Assembly: GCA_003243865.1 (NCBI GenBank) | Contig: QHBQ01000004.1 | Span: forward strand, 1 to 10,855 | Direction: 5' to 3' | DNA length: 10,855 nucleotides | From: Candidatus Chloroheliales bacterium | GTDB taxonomy: Bacteria > Chloroflexota > Chloroflexia > QHBQ01 | Part shown: positions 1-9,400 of the stretch, piece after piece | Layout: the number at the start of each line of letters is the position of its first letter | Numbering within the stretch: the stretch's first letter is position 1 | Position numbers and translations under genes: made by a program | The notes under the pieces: model-generated | Told to the model about the DNA's origin: nothing | What the model saw: the letters and a program-made list of their open reading frames with translations, nothing else | Databases searched by the model: none

Positions 1-3000
1 CCAGTCCTTCACCAGCTTGCCGCTTTTATCATACTTGTAGACGTGCGGCGGGCTGCCAGTACCGACGAAGATGTTGCCGTTGGCGTCAACCCCAACCGCA
101 TTTGGGTAGCTGGCATCCAGCCCATTGCTGATCACCAACAGTGGATCAATCTTGGCAATGTTCGGTATGGATGCTGGCGGCGGGGGTTGTACGCCCGCAC
201 CCACCGGCCCACCCTCGTTGAAGCCACGCAGCGAGACAGGGTAGAAGTGTTCGAAGGGGATGAGTTGCTCATCAGTGTTGTTGGCGACCATGCCGAGCCG
301 CACCTGCTGGCTGGCCGAGGTTAGCGCTACCCGCATACTGAACGGATGCCAGCCGCGCGTCAGTTGCACTTGCACCGCCGCGCCCTCCTGCCCGGCCCTC
401 ACCTGTAGCACGGTTTGCTGATCAAACGCCAGCAGCCCTGCGCCGCCCTCAATCTTCAGCGTGTAGGTGTTGTTCTGCTCGGCGTAGACGGAGCCTTCCC
501 ACACCCCCACTGCCGGGTAGCTGAGGCCCGCAGGTGGCGGATTGCTGGCATCAAGGCCCGCAAAGCGCTCCTGGCGGCTGGTCACTAGCTTGTCAAGCTG
601 ATAGATATTGCCGCCCGCGAAGTAGCCTGCCCGCACCCCGTGCTTGGTGTTCGCCTCGCCTGCCCGCACGATGTACGCCTGGCGGAACAATTGCCCATCA
701 ATGAAGGGGATGTCCTGCTCGATCGCATCGGGGTATATGCCCCTGATTGCGCCGCCTTCAGGGATGTGGTTGGGCAGCAGCAGGAAGAGGGCATCCTTAT
801 TCAGCAGGTGGGGGAAGGGCAGCATATCAATCGGGCGGGCTATATCCTCACCTTGCAGGTGGGGGGCGAGAAAACGGATCATCGCGAAGTTGATGGTGCC
901 ATTTGGCCCACCTACGTAGTAGACATGATAGTTCTGCTGCGCATTGCGCAGGTAGTAGCCATCAATGGTCAGGTCGGCCCATTGCTGTTTCGTGTCGCGG
1001 AAGCTGTCATAATACTGCTGCACTCCCTGGGTCATCAGCAGGGCGATCAGCAGGGCGGCGGTGATGTTCACGTAATCGGGCCGCTGCGTTAGTGTTGCCG
1101 GGGCTATCAGGTGGAAAGCGGAGCGGGCCGCCCGCACCCGCACCCGACTTGTCGATATCGTGCTACGTAGCGCCGTCATTTGCTGCTCCGGCCAGCGGCG
1201 CACTTCGCTGGCCCTAAACCAGCCAGTGCGCTCCGCTTCGTATAGTATCTTGTTGAGGGCAATAGCGATGAAGATATAGAAGGTTTGTACCACCCCAGCC
1301 ATGCGCAGCAACTCAGGCGGGTTGATAGTAAGCACCGTCGAGAGGAACAGCCCCGCCCAGAACCAGATGGTCAATAGAAAGTAGCGGGGGTCACGCCAGC
1401 GCCACAGACAGTAGGCGATGCCCAGCGTCGCCAGCATCGCGGGCAGGGTGGGCAGGAACGGCTTGCTAGTCTGGTAGAAGTAGGTACGGTCATCGTAGTA
1501 GTTGAGCGCCAGGTAGGTGTGCTTTGCCTGCTCACCCAGCAGGTTAAGCCAGGGCTGCCAGTTGGCAAGCACCGTCTGCGGGGTGATCGGCTGGTCGGCA
1601 GCGGGGTAGCTCAAGCCCCAGTTGCTGAAGCTGAGGGCTGCTCCGAACTGGCTGAAGATCGAAATCTGGCTCAAGCGCTCGAACAGCACCTCCTGGTGGT
1701 AGAAGGTATAGACGGCGGTCGGGGCGGCCAGCAGCCAGAGGCTGAGGCCGAACACGCCGATCTGCCGCCAGTAGTTAGGCAGGAAGCGCAGGCGGGTGAC
1801 GAACAGGTAGCCGATCAGGATAACAAAGAGGATGAGGATCGAGCGTGAGGAGGGATAGAAGAACAGGCTGGCCGCCGCCGAGTAGCCCGCCCACACGAAG
1901 TCGAGATAGCGCTTGCTGCGCAGGCCCTTGAAGAAGAAATAGAAAGCGAGTATCCAGAACAGGGCCATCTGCTCGGTACCAGCGGGGTAAAGCGAGAAGT
2001 GTAGGATAGTTGGCGCGCACGAAACCAGCGCGGCGGCGATCAGCGCGGTGCGCGACCCCCACAGCAACCGCACCAGCAGGAACGCGGCGAAGATATTCAG
2101 CACGCTAAACAGCGAACTGCTGAAGTGGATACCAGCGGGCGTATCGTCGCCGAACAGGGCCATCCCTGGCAGCATTGTCCACATCGTGCCGCTGGGAAAG
2201 AAGAACCAGTTGCTATTGGTCAGCGGCGGGGCGACTGCGAAGTTGCCGTGCAGTAGCGCCTTTGCTATCAGCCCGATCTCTGCCTCATCAGTGTGCATGC
2301 CGATTACCTTGTAGCTGAGGCCGTAGGCCCGCACCGCAATCGCCACCAGCAGGATTAGGCCGAGCAGCAGGTACTCGAGGCGGCGGTTAGGCCGCTCAGC
2401 GGGCCGCACGATCGCGCCATCATCCTCGCCAGGGGTCATCTCATCAGGGTTGGGGGCGCTAACCGGCCATAGCCCGGTTTGTTGCCTCGCGCAAGCGGTG
2501 GCAAACAGGACCAGGCTGACCACCCACAGCAGAATCGCCAGCACGTTTAGCTGATCCTGCTCATGCAGGGTCACTGCCACCACGCTTACCAGCGTGGCCG
2601 CAATGCCCAGCCCCAGCCTTAGGGCTAGCGGTCGTACCCGCCAGATGGCAAGCAGGCCGCCCCTCTTGGGGGGTGGCAGGCTAGCGAGCATGGTGGGGTT
2701 GAGCGGGCGAGTGGGGCTAGCGCGGCGCTCCCGCAAGGAGGTCGCTGGCGCATCGCTGGCAACTAGAGGCGCAACGTGGCGCACGCGAAGAGTGGTACGC
2801 ACAATCGGCACATCGCTGACAGCAGGCGGGTCAATGCGGCGCAGCGGCAGGGGGGTTGCGGGCGCGATATCTTCGGCGCTGGGCGGCGAGTAGTTGCCGA
2901 TGCGGAAGAAGTAGCGGTTCTTATAGGTAAACAGGCAGCCGACGATCAGCACAACACACGCCAGCAGATAGAGCCGTGCCCCGTCCAGATCACGTGCATC

Positions 3001-3102
3001 ATAGGCCGCCTGCCCCCGCCAGGCGATGAATAGCGCCAGCAGGGAGGCGATAAATCCCCTTGCTTTCAGTGTCTGCGTCCCCAGGCGACGAAGCCGATTC
3101 AT
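1..3102 (-). CDS. Multi-spanning GT-C type glycosyltransferase (GT39/ArnT style) with extracytoplasmic PA14-like and NHL domains; C-terminus cut by window edge
   Basis: One open frame of 1034 codons without a stop runs off the left edge. It likely transfers a sugar from a polyprenyl-phosphate donor to a target on the outer face of the membrane; donor and acceptor cannot be told. Hydrophobic segments lie near residues 16-28, 44-59, 160-178, 186-203, 241-259, 326-347, 353-373, 376-393, 402-415, 420-436, 449-466, 552-569, 573-593, 598-618 and 675-694. The first loop after the 241-259 helix carries HTDEAE (270-275), the acidic pair typical of GT-C enzymes. The Arg-rich stretch 635-660 falls on the cytoplasmic side in this topology, which puts everything after 695 outside. 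Residues about 823-935 look PA14-like (RAGYFAGGNIY, later TRGWHPFSMRV). Residues 985-1034 begin an NHL-type propeller (NAVGVDANGNIFVG). Residues 66-150 are a Pro/Arg-rich, low-complexity insertion. I chose the ATG at 3102 because GAGGAG (3116-3111) lies 8 nt upstream; the in-frame ATG at 3108 is only 2 nt from it. The family call is firm; the exact function is not. Confidence 0.88.
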   Translation of the reverse strand, partial: MNRLRRLGTQTLKARGFIASLLALFIAWRGQAAYDARDLDGARLYLLACVVLIVGCLFTYKNRYFFRIGNYSPPSAEDIAPATPLPLRRIDPPAVSDVPIVRTTLRVRHVAPLVASDAPATSLRERRASPTRPLNPTMLASLPPPKRGGLLAIWRVRPLALRLGLGIAATLVSVVAVTLHEQDQLNVLAILLWVVSLVLFATACARQQTGLWPVSAPNPDEMTPGEDDGAIVRPAERPNRRLEYLLLGLILLVAIAVRAYGLSYKVIGMHTDEAEIGLIAKALLHGNFAVAPPLTNSNWFFFPSGTMWTMLPGMALFGDDTPAGIHFSSSLFSVLNIFAAFLLVRLLWGSRTALIAAALVSCAPTILHFSLYPAGTEQMALFWILAFYFFFKGLRSKRYLDFVWAGYSAAASLFFYPSSRSILILFVILIGYLFVTRLRFLPNYWRQIGVFGLSLWLLAAPTAVYTFYHQEVLFERLSQISIFSQFGAALSFSNWGLSYPAADQPITPQTVLANWQPWLNLLGEQAKHTYLALNYYDDRTYFYQTSKPFLPTLPAMLATLGIAYCLWRWRDPRYFLLTIWFWAGLFLSTVLTINPPELLRMAGVVQTFYIFIAIALNKILYEAERTGWFRASEVRRWPEQQMTALRSTISTSRVRVRAARSAFHLIAPATLTQRPDYVNITAALLIALLMTQGVQQYYDSFRDTKQQWADLTIDGYYLRNAQQNYHVYYVGGPNGTINFAMIRFLAPHLQGEDIARPIDMLPFPHLLNKDALFLLLPNHIPEGGAIRGIYPDAIEQDIPFIDGQLFRQAYIVRAGEANTKHGVRAGYFAGGNIYQLDKLVTSRQERFAGLDASNPPPAGLSYPAVGVWEGSVYAEQNNTYTLKIEGGAGLLAFDQQTVLQVRAGQEGAAVQVQLTRGWHPFSMRVALTSASQQVRLGMVANNTDEQLIPFEHFYPVSLRGFNEGGPVGAGVQPPPPASIPNIAKIDPLLVISNGLDASYPNAVGVDANGNIFVGTGSPPHVYKYDKSGKLVKDW

Positions 3103-3132
3103 CCACATCTCTCCTCGGTTGGTCTCAGCCTC

Positions 3133-3161
3133 ATTATAAGCGGATTTGGATATCGGTGCAA
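3133..3161 (-). promoter_or_regulatory. Promoter of the glycosyltransferase gene
   Basis: Read on the minus strand, TTGCAC (3161-3156), a 17-nt spacer and a perfect TATAAT (3138-3133) form a sigma70-type promoter. Transcription would start near 3126, giving a leader of about two dozen bases to the ATG at 3102. A small dyad, TCGGT-GCA-ACCGA (3153-3165), covers the -35 box and could be an operator, but it is short. The -10 box is the strong part; the -35 matches only its first three positions. Confidence 0.7.
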
Positions 3162-3205
3162 CCGAATCGGAAAGCCCCATGAAAATCGCGGCCCAGCTCA
3201 CAGTC

Positions 3206-3319
3206 AGGGTTGTTGCAAAGTCGGCCAGGGCGCAATGAATTTGCGCCCCTACAAGCGCGAAATCCATGTAGGGGCGTGATTCATCACGCCTAGCGGCCCA
3301 CTTTGCAACAGCCCTAAAA
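3206..3319. mobile_element. MITE-like element with IS6-family-like termini and 8-bp flanking direct repeat
   Basis: A 114-bp non-coding element sits between the two divergent promoters. Its ends, 3206-3226 and 3295-3315, are inverted repeats matching at 19 of 21 positions and contain TGTTGCAAAGT. That resembles the ends of IS6-family elements (IS26 ends in GGCACTGTTGCAAA). The 8-mer TCACAGTC occurs at 3198-3205 and again at 3320-3327; IS6 elements make 8-bp target duplications. Four extra A bases (3316-3319) separate the right inverted repeat from the right copy, so the right end is slightly irregular. The interior is almost all hairpins: GGGCGCAA/TTGCGCCC (3228-3248), CGCCCCTACA/TGTAGGGGCG (3244-3276) and GGCGTGAT/ATCACGCC (3273-3290). 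There is no reading frame of note, so it must be moved in trans, if at all. Confidence 0.75.
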
Positions 3320-3335
3320 TCACAGTCTCGCCCTA

Positions 3336-3364
3336 TTGACAAAACGCTATACCCATGCTAAAAT
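3336..3364 (+). promoter_or_regulatory. Strong sigma70-type promoter of the RHS toxin gene
   Basis: A perfect TTGACA (3336-3341), a 17-nt spacer and TAAAAT (3359-3364) form a near-consensus promoter. Transcription would start near 3371 and leave a leader of about 73 nt before the GTG at 3444. A CAGGAG/CTCCTG pair (3370-3375 and 3395-3400) could fold at the very 5' end of that leader. The -35 box contains the TTG codon that an automatic gene caller may take as the start of the RHS gene. The right edge of the MITE lies only 16 bp upstream of the -35 box. Confidence 0.82.
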
Positions 3365-3430
3365 AAGCACAGGAGAAGAGAGTAGCCCGCCTAACTCCTG
3401 GCGTTTCGCTATAAGGATAGGCCGGTTCGA

Positions 3431-3437
3431 GGAGAGG
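3431..3437 (+). promoter_or_regulatory. Ribosome binding site that fixes the RHS start at GTG 3444
   Basis: GGAGAGG lies 6 nt upstream of the GTG at 3444; together with the bases just before it this reads GAGGAGAGG. No comparable site stands before the upstream in-frame TTG at 3336, and that codon is inside the -35 box. This site and the signal peptide that begins right after it decide the start. Confidence 0.8.
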
Positions 3438-3443
3438 TCAATT

Positions 3444-6400
3444 GTGTTTAAGCGCGTTTCACATCGTCTATCCGCGCTGATGCTGGTCGTCATGCTGCTA
3501 GGGCTGGTCCCGACCCTGTCATCGCAGCTGCAAGTTGTGCCGCACTCGTCGGCACTCGCCGATGGCCTGCCCACTCCCATCCCTACTCCCGGTGATATTC
3601 CGCCAACCCCCACCCCCGGCACCAATAGTGACTTCCTAACCCCGCCCGCCCAGGCCACCGCCACCCCGGTAGTTGATCCTCAGCTGCCCAGCCTGGTGTT
3701 GAGTAGCAGCTTCAGCCAGACCCAGATGAGCGTCGGCGATACCGTGGTCCTCAGCATCACGGTTACGGACGAAGGGGCCAATCCCGCTCAGAGCCTGCTT
3801 CTCACCCTGCCAGTACCTGCTGGGGTCACTATCCTCAGCGGTGGCGGATGGAAGCCCGTCGCCCTCGCGGCAGGCGGTAGCGCCACCTTCACCACCACCT
3901 TCCAGTTGACCGTTGCCCCAAGCGGCAATGCTCTGCTCTTCTCTCCCCAGGCCACCGCCCAAGGTCTCACTCTGCCCGTATATGGTAGCGCTGGTATCCT
4001 GGTAGTCAACCAATCGCGCCCTCCGGCCACCGCCCAATACAGCCCTGGGCAGGCGACCACCCTGCAATCCAGCGATAATCAGGTCACGGTCAGCTTCCCG
4101 GCTGGCGCATATACTGCGCCGCTCACCCTGCAGCACAGCTTCCCATCCCTGCCCGATCCATATCCGGTGAACACCGGCAGGCATCCCGGCTTTGGCGCCT
4201 TCAACCTCACTGCCACCGACAGCAACAACCAGCAGATTCATCAGTTTGCCCAGCCGCTGACCATTACAGTTAGCTACTCACCGGAGCAGCTTCAGGCGCT
4301 AAACCTCAGCGCTGAAGACCTCACCCTCTTCTACTACGACTATACGGCGCAGGAATGGGAGCCACTAACCACTGACGTGGATCAGACCGCCCAGACTGCT
4401 TCCGCTGCGGTTACGCACTTCAGCAGCTATCAGCTCTCCGATGGCTCCTCCCCATCGAGCGCATTCATCCCCAGCCTGCAGGGCTGGCAGGTGAATAACT
4501 ACACCGGTGCAGCCACCTACGCTCAGACCATTGATGTACCTGCCGGTCTCGGCGGGCTGAAGCCTGGCCTGACTCTTAGCTACAACTCGGCGGCTACCGA
4601 CGGCAGCTCCGGCAAGCACGTCCCATCGCAGGCGGGCTGGGTCGGCAAGGGCTGGAGCCTGGATAACGGCTCGATCTCGCTCAACATCGTCAAGTCGGAC
4701 ACCCGCAACACCGTCTTCGGCGCGTACACGCTGGTGCTGAATGGGCAGTCCTACGATCTGATTGGCGAGTGTCCAAGCGGCTACTCCTGCATCCAGGGCG
4801 ACCCCACCACCTGGCAGTGGCATACCACCAACGAGGCATTCCTCAAGATAAAAGTGATACCCAATGGCACTTCCACCGATTGCACCGTGCTGGGGCGTGG
4901 TGGTTGCCATGATGGCAGCACTCCCTACACTCGCTACAAGTGGCAGATCTGGACCAAGGACGGTACCCGCTACGACTACGCCGAGGATGCCTTCTGGGGC
5001 TGGAACAACTGCGACATCCCGGGCGGGCGCGCCTACATGGAGACGTACAAGTGGCAGGTTTCCCATGTCGAGGACCTGCGCGGCAATGCGATTGACTACA
5101 CCTATAACCGCAGCAGCGGCTGGCACCCGCAGGTCGGCTGCTCCGGGGTGCAGGGTACGATTGACTTCAACGTGTGGCCCGCAACCATTACCTGGGGCGG
5201 CAACGCGGCGCAAGGTGTACCAGCACGCTATCAGGTGGTGTTCGACTCGGTGGGCCGCGAGAACGACATGAGCTACGACAACACCGCGCAGAATGCCATC
5301 CTCGGCTCACCCCATGAGACGCAGAAGCTGCTCGACATTAGGGTAAATAGCAACAGCACCAACCCGTATGTGGCCGGCTCCTGGGGCTTGGCCAGCAAAT
5401 ACAACTTCGCCTATAGCTACGGCCTCTACGCCGACGATACAATTATTATCAGAAATCCTCTCAGCTTCAACCCCGACTATAAGAACCCTAAGCTGACGCT
5501 ACTGAGCATCCAGCGGGTGGGCAGTGACAACTCACTGCTGCCAGCCACCACCTTCACCTACACCATCGGGGCGAACCGCGGTCAGGACGTCTACCCCAAT
5601 GGCTCATGGAACCGGCTCACCGATGTAAACAATGGGCTGGGCGGCTCCATCCATTTCAACTACGATAACATCGGCTATGTGGTAGGCAATCGCTTGTTTG
5701 ACAACAACCGGCGGGTGAGTTCCAAAGTGATCAGCGATGGGCAGGGCCACAGCTATACCTGGAGCTACAGTTATCAGCACCCTGCCTACAACTGGATCGG
5801 TACTGAGAGCATCGTGCCAGCCGGGGAAACCGCCAACTCTGCCGCTCTCTACTACAGCACGGTCAATGGCAGCACCACCATCGTACACAAGCGGTTCACC
5901 GAGTTCCGCGGCCACAGCATCGTGACTGAGACCGCCCCCGATGGCAGTAAAACCATCCACTACTTCAAACAGGGTAACCTGGCGGGCTGTACCCCTACTT
6001 CGACAAATGACCCCTGCTGGCCTGCCCTTCAGCAGCAGGAGTTCCTCAAAGGCAAGGAGTATCAGACCCTCAAACAGGATGCCGTCAGCAATAACCTGTC
6101 GCAGACCGCGCACAGCTACCGCGTGTGTGTCAGCGACCTGGGTCCGGATGCTGGCGCATCGGGGCTGTGGCACGGCCTGGGAATGACCAGCCAGGATGTG
6201 AATACCAGTTGGGCGGATAACGGCAGCGGCGGTCGCGCCTCAATCAGCGCCACCACCAACTACAGCTATGATACCGATGCCAACTGCCCACTGGCGAGTG
6301 CGGTTTACGGCAACGTCACGCGCGTTGATCAGCTGGACAACAATGGCGCACTCTTCCGCCGCATTACTCCTTTCTATGCTATCCGTGACGACGGCAGCTA

Positions 6401-9400
6401 CTATATGGTTGACCGCAAGATGTCCGAGGATGTGTTCGACCAGAACGCCAACCACCTCGGGCTTACCTTCTACCTGTATGACGGCAATAATACCTCGCTC
6501 GGTCAGCTTGGCACCCACGGCGATATAACCAGGATGATGAAGTTCTACGATGTGCCGAACGCCGCTGGTCTCGATGGTTTTACCATCCATAGCCAGGACA
6601 CCACCTACACCTACGACAACTACGGCAATCAAATCAGCACCACCACCTACACTGGCGCAGGGGCAAACGGCGGCGCAGGCAGCGCGCTCTACTCATCGGG
6701 TTGGACATTGAGTAGCCCTGGTGGCACCAACCCGACTCCCCGTACCACCACGGTTACATTTGACCAAAACTTCCCCACCTTCTCCACCCAGATTAGCTAC
6801 CCCCAGGTAGGAACGAACCCACCGCTAACCGAGCAGGCGCACTATAACTACGCGATGGGAACGCTCACCCAGGTAGTGGACATGAGCGGGGTCGCCACCA
6901 ACGCAGTCTACGACGGCTTTGGGCGGATGCACCAGATCCTGGACTCTAGCAATGTGCTGATGACCCAGGTAGATTATTATGACTGGTGGTACAGCCGCGA
7001 CCATCCCGGCCAGCCGGTTAAGTATACGCTGCGCCAGTATGAGGATGGCGGCTATTACCGCACCACCCAGAAGTTCTACAACGGCATCGGGCAGTTGCTC
7101 CAGGGCAAGGTACTCAGCGCGCGGGACAACAGCGGCGCGGGCAGTCAGAACATCGTCACCGACAACTTCTACGACCTGGTTCACGACCAGAGTGGGCAGT
7201 CGCAGGCGCGCTATGTGAACGAGTCGGGCAACCAGTTTGGCTACTACACCACTCCGGGCGATGCCAGCGTGGAGAAGTGGACTACCACCCAAGCCGATGC
7301 GCTAGGCCGCACCATCCGAATTACTACACCGGATACCTATTACACCAGCCTCTCCTATCTAATGCTGGCCCCTGGCCCGGCGACAGATGTGATTGATGCT
7401 AACGGCCACAAAAAGCGAACCCAGTATGACGTATTCGGTAGGATGAAGCAGGTAGTAGAGTACACTGGTCAGAACCCCAACTGGAGCAGCTACTCGACCA
7501 CCAGCTATAGCTACGATTCGCTAAATCGCCTGCTGCAGGTGACCGACGGCAACAACAACGTAACCAGCATCAGCTACGATACTCTGAGCCGCAAGACCGA
7601 CATGACCGACCCCGACATGGGACACTGGCACTACAGCTACGATGTCAATGGCAACCTCATTCAACAGACTGATGCGAAGAGCCAGACAATTACCAGCGTC
7701 TATGACGCAATGGACCGCATGACCCAGCAGAACTTTGGCGGCGGCGACATCGCCAACTACAGCTACGACGACATCACCAACGGCAACTACGGTAAGGGGC
7801 GGCGCACCGCAATGAGCCGCGGCGCTACCGCGACCAGTTGGGTCTACGACAGTCGTGGACGGGTGAGCCATGCGTCGTACAGTGCAGCCGGGCGCGGCCC
7901 CTTCAACTTCTTCTGGACCTACGACAACGCCAACCGTATCACCTCGATTGAGTATGGCGGCAGCCCCTCCAGCTTTGAAGATGTTACCTACGGCTACGAC
8001 GCCGCCTGGCGGCCGATCAGTCTCTGGAGCAACATGATTGATGGCACGCTGGGCCACAACGGGCCGCTCGTGCAGAACGCCACCTACACCGCCCTAAGCC
8101 AGCCCAGCGACTGGCAATTCGGCAACAACCTGCATCAGAGCTGGATCTATGACCCGCAGACGGTGCGGCTGACTGGGATGCAGGTAAGCAATCTGCTGGG
8201 CTACAGCTACCAGTATGACCATGTTGGCAACATCAGCAGCATCACCAACAATCAGAGCGGCGACCCCCTCAATGGCCAGGTGCAAACTTTCGGCTATGAT
8301 GAGCTTGACCGCCTGCTCAGCGGCGCAACCTCCGGCAACGGAACTGGCGGCTACAGCGAGAGCTACAGCTACGACAAACTGGGCAACCTGTTGAGCAAGG
8401 GCAGCCAGAGCTACTCTTACAACGCCACGTCTGACTGCACCGGCAAACACGAAGTTTGCTCAGTCGGCGACAGCATCTATCACTACGATGCCAACGGCAA
8501 CGTGACCAGCGGCGGCGGGCGTAGCTACACCTGGAACAGCGCCAACCAGCCGACCAACATCACCTACAACAACGGGGCGAGCAGTGAGGGCTACAGCTAC
8601 AATGCCGATGGCGAACGCGCCAGCAAGGTTGATGGCAGTGTCACTATCGCCTACCTCGGCCCGCTGTACAATGTGGACAACTCCACCCAGAACAACCGCA
8701 TCTCCCTCTATATGTTCGATGGCAAGGTGGTGGCGCAGCGCACCAGCAACACCAGTGGCAGCGCCTTGGCTTATCTGCATGGCGACCAGCTTGGCAGCAT
8801 TGCGCTGACTACCGGCGCGAGTGGCAACGTGATAAGCAGGCAGGCGTACAAGCCGTTCGGCGAGGTGCGCTACACCTTCAACAACTCCCCAACCAAGCTG
8901 GACTACACCAGCCAGCGCAAGGATGAGACTGGGCTGTTGTATTATCATGCCAGGTACTATGATGCTGGGTTGGGGAAGTTCGTCTCGGCGGATAGTGCTG
9001 TGCGTCGCCCTTCAAGCCCACAAAGCCTTAATCGCTATAGCTACGTTATGAACAATCCACTTCGGAACACCGACCCATCTGGCCATGTCGTGGCCTGTAT
9101 GTGCGACGATGAAACAGAGATGATATGGCCTGATGCAGAGGCACAAGCAGCAGAAGAAGCTGCATTGGAGGCTGATGATGCTACGGCTGCAGCTGAAGCT
9201 GCAGGTCAAGAGGCGAGTACCGCTGAACAGGAAACCCAGGCTGCAGATGAGCAACGGGCCGAAGAGGATGCATCAGCATCTGAACCCAGCGGTAAGAGCT
9301 ACTACAGTGAAAATGGTAAGCCCCGCGCTGGTGATATTGACCCTGTAACAAACCTGCCTAAGACTCCTAGTCGGCTATCCCGGTGGGGGAAGTGGACGGA

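Noticed and set aside
640..2893. Several plus-strand open frames of 90 to 150 codons at 640-1092, 1519-1848, 2048-2314 and 2594-2893
   Set aside because: All are antisense to the continuous minus-strand glycosyltransferase frame, whose membrane helices, HTDEAE motif and PA14/NHL patterns show which strand is coding.
3228..3290. Hairpin cluster considered as a CRISPR fragment or a pair of terminators
   Set aside because: There are no spaced direct repeats and no T tracts; the hairpins lie symmetrically inside terminal inverted repeats flanked by an 8-bp duplication, which fits a MITE better.
3347..4241. Minus-strand frames over the RHS N-terminal region (3347-3664, 3636-4241)
   Set aside because: They are Gly/Ala/Arg-rich mirror readings of the Thr/Pro stalk and beta domains, without start signals.
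4365..5213. A 282-codon open frame on the minus strand inside the RHS gene
   Set aside because: It lies wholly antisense to well-supported RHS sequence, has no recognisable domain or ribosome binding site, and long antisense frames are expected in GC-rich coding DNA.
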